DNA of 42,026 bases from Arthrobacter sp. AFG20 (GTDB lineage Bacteria > Actinomycetota > Actinomycetes > Actinomycetales > Micrococcaceae), in the NCBI RefSeq assembly GCF_002892795.1, contig NZ_PJMC01000028.1:1-42026 (forward strand), written 5' to 3'. The notes under the pieces were generated by a model. The model was not told the DNA's origin and ran no database searches. It saw only the letters and a program-made list of their open reading frames with translations. The translations under genes were made by a program, and so were the position numbers. How positions within the stretch are numbered: position 1 is the first letter of the stretch; the number at the start of each line of letters is the position of its first letter. This document shows positions 32,465 through 40,248 of this stretch, one piece after another.

Positions 32465-33454
32465 ATGACGCAGACCACAGGGTCGTCTTCCTTCTTGTCG
32501 GTTAGCACGGAACAGCTTCGGCTATTCACCAAGATCGCCGTGCTCTACCACGAGGAAGGCATGTCGCAGGGCGAGATCTCCAAGCGGCTGAACCTTTCCC
32601 AGGCCCGGGTCTCGCGCTACCTAAAGAACGCTGTTGAACTCGGAATCGTGAGGACGTCTATAGTCCAGCCAGCCGGTATCTATGTGGGGCTCGAGAAGGC
32701 ACTCGAGGAGAAGTACCAACTCCGCGAAGTTGTAGTGGTCGATGTAATGGACGGCGCTTCACTGGGAATGCGCTTGGGCTCGTCGGCGGCTACCTACCTC
32801 GAAACCACAATCGACGCCGACGACTACGTGGGAATCTCCTCATGGAGCACGACACTCCTGCATACCGTCGAAGCGATGCGCTCACGGCCACGAAAAATCG
32901 CCAAGGAAGTGATACAACTCATCGGAGGCGTGGGCAGCCCCCAGGCGCAACTACAGGCGACCCGTCTTGTTTCCCACCTCGCAGAGCTGACATCGGCCAA
33001 GCCCTACTACATGGGCTGTCCCGGGCTCGTCGCAAACTCACAAATCCGCGAGGCATTCCTCGGAGACCCGGCGGTGAAAGCGTCGATTGAAGCCTGGGAC
33101 CGTCTGACCACATTGCTAGTCGGTATCGGGACGTTCCCGGCATCCCCGTTGTGGCAGGCCAGCGGGAACGCACTCAGCAGAGCCGAAGAAAAAGAACTTT
33201 CCCGAGCCGGCGCCGTAGGAGAGATATGTTTGCGTTTCTTCGACATCAACGGCCAACCCATGAAACCCGCAATCGAAGATCGAATGATCTCCATCGACGC
33301 CGAAGCAATGATGAGGATACCCCGCCGCATCGGCGTCGCCGGAGGCATGCGCAAACTTGACGCGATCCGAGGCGCCATCGCAGGAGGGTGGATCAATGTT
33401 CTAATAACGGATGCCGACGTGGCACGACAGCTTCTGGAGCCTCCGCAACTCTAA
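32465..33454 (+). CDS. SorC/DeoR-type sugar-binding transcriptional regulator
   Basis: Protein of 329 residues with an N-terminal helix-turn-helix (LYHEEGMSQGEISKRLNLSQ, then ARVSRYLKNAVELGIV). A long effector domain of the SorC type follows: GLEKALEEKYQLREVVVVD, VGISSWSTTLLHTVEAM, the central ELTSAKPYYMGCPGLVANS, GIGTFPASPLW and VGEICLRFFDINGQP. SorC regulators sense a phosphorylated sugar and control adjacent uptake and catabolism genes; divergent placement fits. Composition is less GC-rich than the biotin region. Confidence 0.93.
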   Translation: MTQTTGSSSFLSVSTEQLRLFTKIAVLYHEEGMSQGEISKRLNLSQARVSRYLKNAVELGIVRTSIVQPAGIYVGLEKALEEKYQLREVVVVDVMDGASLGMRLGSSAATYLETTIDADDYVGISSWSTTLLHTVEAMRSRPRKIAKEVIQLIGGVGSPQAQLQATRLVSHLAELTSAKPYYMGCPGLVANSQIREAFLGDPAVKASIEAWDRLTTLLVGIGTFPASPLWQASGNALSRAEEKELSRAGAVGEICLRFFDINGQPMKPAIEDRMISIDAEAMMRIPRRIGVAGGMRKLDAIRGAIAGGWINVLITDADVARQLLEPPQL

Positions 33455-33939
33455 GTGAGCGCCGACGTTAGCCCGGGCCGATAGCAGGTATTGCGTCACA
33501 AGCTGAGCAGGAAAGACCGACCAAAGTCCCGAGGTGGGACTCGAACCAGCCGCCTCCCTGAAAATCCGCCACTCCCCCGAAAATATCACCACTCCGGCCC
33601 AGTCCGAGGCCGTTACAACCGAATCCGAAGCCCAGGGTCTGGACACTGTCCACAGCCTCTTTTTTGCCCTCTTGCTCCGTGCCGCGAAGTGCCTGGGCCT
33701 TCAGACCCGGCAAATCCCTGCCAGCTGCGCACCTTAGTTCCGCCCGCCGTCGGCAAGCTCCGGCGTCTTGGCCGGACCTCGGCCCACTGTCCCGACCGCG
33801 CACACCCAAGTCCGGGGGTAGGTCGCCAGCTGGGTATCAAACGTCTTGGTGTTGCGCCTCCTTCGGACATCTCATGGGGCGAAACATTGGCGACGTGCAT
33901 GACCATGCCCCTGTAGCTCGACTTCTCGGAGGGGGTGCA
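33455..33939. other. 485-base gap with tRNA-3'-end-like fragment
   Basis: No convincing gene is seen on either strand. On the minus strand, 33547-33526 reads GGTTCGAGTCCCACCTCGGG and two more bases, which looks like a tRNA T-loop, T-stem 3' side and acceptor. The 5' half of the T-stem does not pair and no anticodon arm is present, so it is not a functional tRNA. It could be an attachment-site remnant. A 13-base palindrome TGGACACTGTCCA lies at 33640-33652. Confidence 0.4.
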
Positions 33940-34977
33940 CTACGGGCGGACGAGGACCTTGAGGGACTCACGGTTGTCCATGGCGCGGTAGCCGTCGGGC
34001 ACTTCGTCCAAACTGATGGTGCGGTCGAAGACCTTGCCGGGGTTGACGGTGCCGTCCAGGACGCCGGGCAGCAGTGTTTCGATGTAGGCGCGGACGGGGG
34101 CGGGGCCGCCAGTGAGGGTCACGTTCGGGCCAAACATGGAACCGAACCCGATCGGGGCATCCTCGTACTGCGGGACGCCCACGCGGCTGATCACGCCGCC
34201 TGGACGAACCACGCCGAGCGCCTGATCATACGCCGGCCGGTGTCCTACGCACTCGAGCACTGTGTGGGTGCCATCGCCGTCAGTGAGCTCACGGACCTTC
34301 TCGATGCCGGCCCCGCCGCGCTCGGCGACGACGTCCGTGGCGCCGTACTCCAGACCGAGGTCCGTGCGGGCCTGATGCCGGCCCATCAGGATGATCTGCT
34401 CGGCCCCAAGCTGCTTGGCTGACAGCACCGCCATCAGGCCTACCGCCCCGTCGCCAATGATCGTGACAGTGGTCCCGGCGTTGACACCAGCCTTGATGGC
34501 AGCGTGGTAGCCGGTGCCGTAAACGTCAGAAAGGGTCAGCAACGACGGCAGCAGTTCGCTGTCCTCGCCCACCGGAGCCTTTACCAGTGTGCCATCAGCG
34601 AAAGGTACGCGGACGGCCTCAGCTTGGGCGCCGCCGATCCCGCCCGAGGCCCAGAAACCGCCGTGGCGGCAGGAGGTCTGCAAGCCCTCACGGCAGAAGT
34701 CGCAGGTCCCGTCAGACCATGCGAAGGGGGCGATGACGAAGTCACCCTTCTTCAACGTGGCGACGTCCTTGCCGATCTCCTCGATCACGCCGATGAACTC
34801 GTGGCCCATTGGAGATCCCTCATGGGATTTAGGCATGCTGTGGTACGGGTGCAGGTCGGATCCGCAGACGCATGAACGAACGATGCGCACCAGCGCGTCG
34901 GTCGCATCCTGCAGGATGGGATCGGGCACGTTCTCCACGCGCACGTCTCCGGCACCGTACATAAAAGTTGCTCGCAT
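33940..34977 (-). CDS. Zinc-dependent alcohol dehydrogenase (MDR family)
   Basis: Medium-chain dehydrogenase of 345 residues. Catalytic zinc ligands Cys38 (CVCGSDLHPYH) and His59/Glu60 (MGHEF). The structural-zinc lobe keeps only three cysteines (C92, C95, C103 in TCDFCREGLQTSC), the first being lost from SDG. The Rossmann motif IIGDGAVGLMAVLSAKQLGA lies near residue 175, and the C terminus has ISLDEVPDGYRAM. It oxidises an alcohol or reduces an aldehyde with NAD(P)(H); substrate unknown. Start ATG 34977. The 109-base gap to the cupin gene shows no clear gene. Confidence 0.92.
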   Translation of the reverse strand: MRATFMYGAGDVRVENVPDPILQDATDALVRIVRSCVCGSDLHPYHSMPKSHEGSPMGHEFIGVIEEIGKDVATLKKGDFVIAPFAWSDGTCDFCREGLQTSCRHGGFWASGGIGGAQAEAVRVPFADGTLVKAPVGEDSELLPSLLTLSDVYGTGYHAAIKAGVNAGTTVTIIGDGAVGLMAVLSAKQLGAEQIILMGRHQARTDLGLEYGATDVVAERGGAGIEKVRELTDGDGTHTVLECVGHRPAYDQALGVVRPGGVISRVGVPQYEDAPIGFGSMFGPNVTLTGGPAPVRAYIETLLPGVLDGTVNPGKVFDRTISLDEVPDGYRAMDNRESLKVLVRP

Positions 34978-35086
34978 CTGGCTATCTCTCTTTCAGTTCT
35001 TGATGGAAAAAGACTCAGGTCAGGTCCGTCGAGCCGACGTGAAACGCCACCTCGACTTCTTGGCTCGTGTGGATGGCATCCGGTGA

Positions 35087-35488
35087 TTAGCGGCCGTTGT
35101 ACTCGTCATCGGTGATGTGCTCGCCCCAAGTGGTGGTCTTGGACGGGTCTTCACCGTTTTGGAGCATGGCAATATGTTCCATATAACAGCCGGGGGCGGC
35201 GGCGTGCCAATGCTCCTCACCGGGCGGGGTGTAGATCGTCTGGCCGGGGTGGACCTCGATGATTCTTCCGTCCCGGGTACCGAAGCGGCCGACGCCTTGG
35301 GTGACGCGCAGATACTGGCCGTGCTCATGGGAGTGCCAGGCGGTACGTGCTCCGGGCGCGAAGCGGACGGTTGCGACGACCATGGTCTGGTCGCTCTCAT
35401 GGGGAAGAGCGATCGGATCCAGCCACACGTCACCGGCGAACTGGGCCGGCGGGTTCTTTGTGGTCGGCACGGTGGGTTCAATATTCAT
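35087..35488 (-). CDS. Cupin-domain protein
   Basis: Single-cupin protein, 133 residues: first motif TAWHSHEHGQYL (H52, H54, then Gln58 where Glu is usual), second motif HPGQTIYTPPGEEHWHAA (H93, H95). Small cupins like this are commonly encoded beside carboxymuconolactone decarboxylase-like genes and aldo-keto reductases. The exact reaction is not known. Start ATG 35488; the open frame continues upstream to 35974 only because it runs out of frame through two relic genes. Confidence 0.87.
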   Translation of the reverse strand: MNIEPTVPTTKNPPAQFAGDVWLDPIALPHESDQTMVVATVRFAPGARTAWHSHEHGQYLRVTQGVGRFGTRDGRIIEVHPGQTIYTPPGEEHWHAAAPGCYMEHIAMLQNGEDPSKTTTWGEHITDDEYNGR

Positions 35489-35496
35489 GGTCGTCC

Positions 35497-35730
35497 TTAC
35501 TTGTCGTCGGTGAAGAGTTGCTTGGCGACGCCCATCGCGGACATGCCCCTTGGCCAGCCGGCGTAGAACGTGACGTGGGTGATGGCTTCTATGAGCTCTT
35601 CCTGCGTTACGCCGTTGTCGATGGCGCGGCCGATGTGGAAACCCAGCTGGTCCGTGTTCCCGCCGGCGGTGAGCACAGCCACGGTGATGAGGCTGCGATC
35701 CCGCGCGCTCAGTTCGGGGTTGCATAGTCG
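35497..35730 (-). pseudogene. Carboxymuconolactone decarboxylase-family protein, 5'-truncated
   Basis: The conserved core of a CMD/AhpD-like protein is readable from about 35718: PELSARDRSLITVAVLTAGG, then NTDQLGFHIGRAIDNGVTQE and HVTFYAGWPRGMSAMGVAKQ to a stop at 35497. The 40 or so residues that normally precede this are missing: upstream of about 35730 the DNA belongs to an antiporter relic in another frame. A GTG at 35682 could start a short product, but it would cut the conserved helix. The gene ends 8 bases before the cupin start, so the intact ancestor was probably co-transcribed with the cupin. Confidence 0.7.
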
Positions 35731-35754
35731 CCACCGGATCGGAACCGCCTTTCC

Positions 35755-36054
35755 GCGCCTGCAATACCGACAGGTGGGATCGGTACTCGTCTGCGGCGCG
35801 GCCGCGGACTTCTGCCCCGGTCCGGAGTTCGTCGGCGAGTCCGTCGACTGCGGAGACGGAGGCAGAAGCGATGGCCAGTTCGGCCAGGCGGAGTTCTTCC
35901 TCCTCGGGCTCCTCCGGAAGCCGGGCCCACCGGGCTGCCGTCGGCAGTAGGGGGCCCTGGATCAGCATGATCACGCCTGCGCTGATGAAGATGATGTCGT
36001 CACGCCCGGGAAGTGGGGTACGCCCAGGAGTACGACGGTTTCCGGGCCTTCCAT
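35755..36054 (-). pseudogene. Na+/H+ antiporter (NhaP/CPA1-type) relic with large internal deletion
   Basis: After a ribosome site (GAAAGGAA) an ATG at 36054 begins MEGPETVVLLGV, like the N terminus of CPA1 antiporters. In a shifted frame there follows LPGRDDIIFISAGVIMLIQG, then PLLPTAARWARLPEEPEEEE and ADEYRSHLSVLQ. The latter is the last membrane helix plus the cytoplasmic tail seen in bacterial Na+/H+ antiporters. Some 400 residues between are absent and the tail is cut. The original start now reads a 27-codon frame ending at 35971. The identification is by eye, but the helix-plus-acidic-tail pattern is characteristic. Confidence 0.6.
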
Positions 36055-36122
36055 GGCATTTCCTTTCGATTCTGTGTGGTCTGTTGCTGTGTCGGAAGGC
36101 TGGGCAGCCGGTGTCCGGGGGG

Positions 36123-36484
36123 TTACCAGGTTGATGCGACGGTGCCTGTGATGACCCAGTCGTCCCCGTGCGGCTCGAACAAGGAGTGCAACGTCAGGCG
36201 CCAAGTGGCTCTGGATCCCCAGATAGTGGCGTCGGTACGTGTGCGGGCGGTCAGCGCGGTCACGGTGCCTTCCGTGCTGAGGGTGGCCTCGACCGTTTCT
36301 ATCCGGTGGTACCGCATCTGGCCGGATTCGATAGCCTCGAGCCATTCCGCCATTGACTGCACGTATCCGGTCATGTGCGTCAGGGTGAAGTCCTCCGAAA
36401 GGATGCCGTCCAGCTCCGCAACGTCCCCGGCCACCATCGCCTCGAACATGGCCTCATGGAGGCTTCAATCTCCTCGGCGGTCAC
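36123..36484 (-). pseudogene. NTF2-like (SnoaL/DUF4440) protein, frameshifted near the 5' end
   Basis: The body FEAMVAGDVAELDGILSEDF, HMTGYVQSMAEWLEAIESGQ and RATWRLTLHSLFEPHGDDW is a cone-shaped NTF2-like domain of about 120 residues. The natural start appears to be GTG 36484, overlapping the aldo-keto reductase stop in GTGA and reading VTAEEIEAS. The frame then slips at 36458-36459. One extra G on the plus strand (CATGGAGG to CATGGGAGG) gives EEIEASHEAMFEAM. Without it only an internal ATG at 36449 is in frame. Function is unknown; relatives bind or transform small hydrophobic molecules. Confidence 0.75.
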
Positions 36485-37506
36485 GGTTGGTTCCGTCGGC
36501 GTGCCTGCGGCATTAGTTCGTGGGCGCCGTAGCTGTTGTCGTCAGGGTTGACGGTCACTCCGGGTGCGACGAGCTTGTCGATGCGGTCCAGCACGTCGGC
36601 GGACAGAGTGATGTCGGCCGCGGGCAGGTAGGACTCCAGCTGCTCCATGGTGCGCGGTCCGACGATCGCGGAAGTGACGCCGGGATGATTGATCACGAAC
36701 GCTATCGCTAGCTCGATGAGGCTCATGCCGGCCTGTTCGGCGAGCCGGGCGAGTTCCTCGACGATGTCGAGCTTGCGCTGGTTCGCCGGGCTCGTCATGT
36801 CGAACCGGGCGTTGGGACGCGCGGACGAGGTAGGTGCGGAGGCTGAGTCTTTGCGCCAGCGTCCAGAGAGCCAGCCGCCGCTGAGCGGGCTGTAGGTCAG
36901 GGTGCCCATGCCGTGGCGCTGCACTGTCGGGAGGATGTCCTCTTCGATGCCGCGGACGAGAATCGAGTAGGGCGGCTCCTCGGTAACGAACCGCTGCAGG
37001 TTGCGTTCACGCGATGCCCACTGGGCCTCCACGATCTGGGATCCGGAGTACGACGACGAACCGATGTACCGTACCTTGCCCTGGCGGACGAGGTCGGTGA
37101 GCGCGCCGAGGGTCTCCTCCACGTCCGTGTCGGGGCTGGGCCGGTGGACCTGGTACAGGTCGATGTAGTCGGTGTTCAGGCGGCGGAGGGAGTTTTCGAC
37201 TTCGCGGATGATCCAGCGGCGGGATCCTCCGCGCTGGTTCGGGTCCTCGCTCATGGGCATGAAGAACTTGGTGGCGAGGAACACGTCGTCTCGCCGGCCT
37301 TCCAGTGCCTGACCGACAATTTCCTCGGATGCACCGCCTGAGTAGACGTCGGCGGTGTCGATGAAGTTGATCCCGGCGTCGAGGGCGCGGTGGATGATGC
37401 GGGTGGAGTCGGCGGTGTCGTTGTTGCCCCAGGGGCCGAACATCATCGCGCCGAGGCATAAGGTACTGACCTGCACGCCGGTGCGGCCAAGTGGGCGGTA
37501 TTCCAT
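36481..37506 (-). CDS. Aldo/keto reductase (YghZ/AKR-type), 341 aa
   Basis: NADPH-dependent reductase with (beta/alpha)8 fold. Catalytic tetrad D50 and Y55 (FIDTADVYSGG), K80 (VFLATKFF) and H121 (YQVHRP). Other signatures: MEYRPLGRTGVQVSTLCLG at the start, GSSSYSGSQIVEAQWAS, TYSPLSGGWLSGRW and the coenzyme-binding IVGPRTMEQLESYL. It reduces an aldehyde or ketone; substrate unknown. Its stop overlaps the start of the NTF2-like gene, and it is 16 bases downstream of the second aldo-keto reductase, so the pair plus NTF2 form one transcript. Confidence 0.93.
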   Translation of the reverse strand: MEYRPLGRTGVQVSTLCLGAMMFGPWGNNDTADSTRIIHRALDAGINFIDTADVYSGGASEEIVGQALEGRRDDVFLATKFFMPMSEDPNQRGGSRRWIIREVENSLRRLNTDYIDLYQVHRPSPDTDVEETLGALTDLVRQGKVRYIGSSSYSGSQIVEAQWASRERNLQRFVTEEPPYSILVRGIEEDILPTVQRHGMGTLTYSPLSGGWLSGRWRKDSASAPTSSARPNARFDMTSPANQRKLDIVEELARLAEQAGMSLIELAIAFVINHPGVTSAIVGPRTMEQLESYLPAADITLSADVLDRIDKLVAPGVTVNPDDNSYGAHELMPQARRRNQP

Positions 37507-37522
37507 GCTGGTTCCTTCTTTC

Positions 37523-38404
37523 TTAGGCTTCGGGGATGACCATGGCGAAGCGCTCTTCGCGGGCTTGGTCGGGGTCCGGTCCGTTGCGCACGCCGGTGTC
37601 GAGCGCGTCGATGGTGGCGAGTTCGTCGGCGCTGAGTCCGAAGTCGAAGACGTCGAAGTTTTCGGCGATGCGTGCCGGGTTGGTTGATTTCGGGATGGCT
37701 GAGCGGCCCTGCTGCAGGTGCCAGCGGAGCATGACCTGGGCAGGGGTCTTGCCGTGCGCTTCCCCGATGGCGGCGATCGCGGGGTCTTCCATCACGTTCC
37801 GGCGGTCCTCGCCCCACCCGGGGTAGAAGGTGATGCCGCCGATCGGGGACCAGGCCTGGGTAAGGATGCCGTGCTGCGCGTCGGCTGTCTGGACGTCGGG
37901 CTGGGTGAAGTAGGGGTGCAGCTCGATCTGGTTGACCGCCGGGATGATGTAAGTCTCTGCGAGCAGCTGCTTCAGGTGGTGGGGCATGAAGTTGCTGACG
38001 CCGATCGCCCGCACGCGCCCGTCGGCGAGCAGGGTCTCCAGCGCCTTGTATGCGGCGATGGTTTTTTCGAACCGGTCGGGGGCAGGCTGGTGCAGGATGA
38101 GCAGGTCCAGGTAGTCGACGCCCAGCTTGCCGGCAGCTTTATCCCAGGCGTGCAGCGTCTGGTCGTAGCCGTAGTCGCTGACCCAGACCTTGGTCTCAAT
38201 GAAGGCGTCGGAACGGTCGATGCCGGAACGGCGGATACCTTCCCCGACCTCCCGTTCGTTGCCGTAGGCGGCGGCGGTGTCGATGTGCCGATAGCCGGCA
38301 GCAAGCGCGGCCTCGACCGCCGCCGTCGTCTGCTCCGGGGTGCTTTGGAAGACGCCCAGCCCGAGGGCGGGCATCGTGACGCCGTTGTTCAGTGAAAGTT
38401 CCAT
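37523..38404 (-). CDS. Aldo/keto reductase (AKR5/2,5-diketogluconate reductase-like)
   Basis: Reductase of 293 residues: VTMPALGLGVFQ, D42 and Y47 in HIDTAAAYGNEREVG, K72 in IETKVWV, H105 in LLILHQPAPD, the cofactor loop IGVSNFMPHHL and NQIELHPYF, then AIPKSTNPARIAENFDVFDF. This is the family of 2,5-diketo-D-gluconate and methylglyoxal reductases. Start 38404 gives a 7-base gap to GAAAGG; the ATG at 38410 lies against that site. The gene lies upstream of the other aldo-keto reductase on the same strand. Confidence 0.92.
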   Translation of the reverse strand: MELSLNNGVTMPALGLGVFQSTPEQTTAAVEAALAAGYRHIDTAAAYGNEREVGEGIRRSGIDRSDAFIETKVWVSDYGYDQTLHAWDKAAGKLGVDYLDLLILHQPAPDRFEKTIAAYKALETLLADGRVRAIGVSNFMPHHLKQLLAETYIIPAVNQIELHPYFTQPDVQTADAQHGILTQAWSPIGGITFYPGWGEDRRNVMEDPAIAAIGEAHGKTPAQVMLRWHLQQGRSAIPKSTNPARIAENFDVFDFGLSADELATIDALDTGVRNGPDPDQAREERFAMVIPEA

Positions 38405-38535
38405 GTCCATGCCTTTCAACGTATTCAGATGAGGGAGATTAAGGGAGGGCACGTTACTACCCCCCTCTTTCGGCGGGTGTGGCGCCCTGCGAGGGTGCCA
38501 CCCCGCCGCGTCATGATCTGCCGGTTAGTGGTCGC

Positions 38536-38636
38536 GGTCGTCCGGTCGGTGGCGGGGCCGAGACCGAAACTCAGGCCCATACAGCCGAGGACAATGGCTG
38601 ATGTCTCGATGCCGTTGCCGAGCTTGCGTGTTTCTT
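38536..38636 (-). pseudogene. Aldo/keto reductase stub (N-terminal relic)
   Basis: On the minus strand a readable stretch ETRKLGNGIETSAIVLGCMG followed by LSFGLGPATDRTTAT matches the first beta strands of a third aldo/keto reductase. A GGAAG ribosome-like site precedes it but the start codon is lost, and after TDRTTAT the frame degenerates. The remaining 250 residues are absent. It sits in the 296-base gap between the intact aldo-keto reductase gene and the MFS exporter; nothing else is seen there. Confidence 0.6.
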
Positions 38637-38700
38637 CCTTTGTCTTATTGAGCGCTTGGGTTGAGGGGAAGATTGGTCCGTAGCCGGCTACCGAGCAGTT

Positions 38701-40146
38701 TCACCGTGCGGACTCGGGCTGCGGGGTACGCCCCGGCAGCGTCGCGGTTCGCCGTGCCGCGACGTCTGCGGGCAGGATGAGGGCCGCGGTGACGCCCAGG
38801 GCGAGGAGCAGCAGGACGCTGCCTGTCGTGAGTGCGGCGCTGACCTCGGCGGCCAGGTGCGCTGCGGCAGAACCCGTGGCCGGGACGGTGGCTGCGGCGG
38901 CCACGGCGATGCCGAGGCCGAGGCAGGTGCCGATCTGGTGGAAGGTGTTCACGAGGCCCGATGCTGCCCCGGCGTCGGAGGGCGGGGCGCCGATGATGCC
39001 GAAGGAGGTCAGTGGCGCGAATGCGAGGCCCTGGCCGGCGCCGATGAGAATCATAGGCAAAGCCACCCCGGTCAGGTATGCGGAGTCGACTCCGACGCGG
39101 CTGAGCCAGAACATCCCGGCAAGAGTGATCAGGATGCCTGCCACGAGCGGAATGGAACCCGGCATCCGCCCCGTCAGCCGGGGGATGCTCATCGCGACCA
39201 CGAAGTTGACCGCCGTCATTGGGAGGAAGCCGATGCCGGCCTGCAGCGGGTCAAAGCCCAGTACTTCCTGCATGAACTGGGTGGTGAAGAAGAAGAACCC
39301 GATCATCGCGCCCAGGTACAGGAAGCGCGCCACATAAGCGCCTGTGCGACGGCGGCTCGCAAACAGCCGCAGCGGCATGATCGGCTGGGCCGCCCGGCGC
39401 TCAGTCAGTACGAACACGCCCAGGAGCACGACACCGGCGCTGACGGCTGTGAGCGTAACAGGCGAGCTCCATCCCGCATCGATGGTGTTGATGATGCCGA
39501 ATACGAGACCGCCCACTCCCAGGGTGGCGCTGAGCGCACCGAGTAGGTCGAAGCGGCCGCGGGCCCGGCCGGTTTCCGGGATGAAGCGTGGGGCGAGTGC
39601 GATCATCGCGACGCCGATGGGGACATTCACGAAGAACCCGGCCCGCCAGGAGGTCCAATGGGCCAATGCACCGCCCATGACCAGGCCGAGGCTGGCGCCA
39701 ATCCCTGCGGTTGCGCCATACAGGGTCACCGCCCGGGTGCGCTCACGGCCCTCCGGGAAACTCGCCGTGAGTAAGGATAGCGAAGCGGGCGCGACGATCG
39801 AAGCCCCAATACCCTGCACGGCGCGGCCGGCGATCGCCCACCACCCTGCCGGTGCCAGGCCGATCAGCAGTGATGCGATTGAGAACACCACCAGCCCGAA
39901 CACGAAAACCCGCCGGCGTCCGAGCAGATCGCCGGCACGGGCGCCTAGGAGCAGCAGGCCGCCGAAGACCAGCGTGTACGCATCTTGGACCCAGGAGAGC
40001 TCACCGGTACTCAGCTGCAGGTCTTCCTGCAGGCTCGGCAGGGCAGTGAAGATGACCGAATTGTCCAGCAGGATCATGAAGTAGCTGACGAGGATAATCG
40101 CCAGGATCGCTGCCGGGTGGGAAGCCGTTGTGGGTGCAGGTTTCAT
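38701..40146 (-). CDS. MFS drug exporter, DHA2 family
   Basis: Exporter of 481 residues, 14-helix type. ILVSYFMILLDNSVIFTALP is the first helix, ELSWVQDAYTLVFGGLLLLG the second, motif A GDLLGRRRVFVFGL, AGFFVNVPIGVAM and motif-C region IGASLGLVMGGALAHW. Start ATG 40146 is preceded by the XRE regulator's divergent promoter; the open frame upstream to 40671 is a shadow of that regulator. Likely exports a toxic compound under control of the XRE gene across 102 bases. Confidence 0.93.
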   Translation of the reverse strand: MKPAPTTASHPAAILAIILVSYFMILLDNSVIFTALPSLQEDLQLSTGELSWVQDAYTLVFGGLLLLGARAGDLLGRRRVFVFGLVVFSIASLLIGLAPAGWWAIAGRAVQGIGASIVAPASLSLLTASFPEGRERTRAVTLYGATAGIGASLGLVMGGALAHWTSWRAGFFVNVPIGVAMIALAPRFIPETGRARGRFDLLGALSATLGVGGLVFGIINTIDAGWSSPVTLTAVSAGVVLLGVFVLTERRAAQPIMPLRLFASRRRTGAYVARFLYLGAMIGFFFFTTQFMQEVLGFDPLQAGIGFLPMTAVNFVVAMSIPRLTGRMPGSIPLVAGILITLAGMFWLSRVGVDSAYLTGVALPMILIGAGQGLAFAPLTSFGIIGAPPSDAGAASGLVNTFHQIGTCLGLGIAVAAAATVPATGSAAAHLAAEVSAALTTGSVLLLLALGVTAALILPADVAARRTATLPGRTPQPESAR

Positions 40147-40248
40147 GCCTTCAATGCAACCGTGGTTCCTTACGCTCCGGGAGTCACGGCTGTTCCGGGT
40201 AACGCCAGTGCCTCCCTCGCTCCCGACGCCGCGCGTAGCGTGGATGCC

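Noticed and set aside
33526..33600. Functional tRNA gene on the minus strand
   Set aside because: Only T-loop and acceptor-like bases are present; the T-stem does not pair fully and no D or anticodon arm can be drawn.
35020..35086. Readable tail DAIHTSQEVEVAFHVG after the cupin stop
   Set aside because: It follows an in-frame TAA, is only 24 codons long and has no start or recognisable family; likely chance.
35087..35974. 295-codon frame that would fuse an antiporter tail to the cupin
   Set aside because: It crosses the CMD relic out of frame; the cupin has its own ATG at 35488 and the intermediate residues are Arg/His-rich nonsense.
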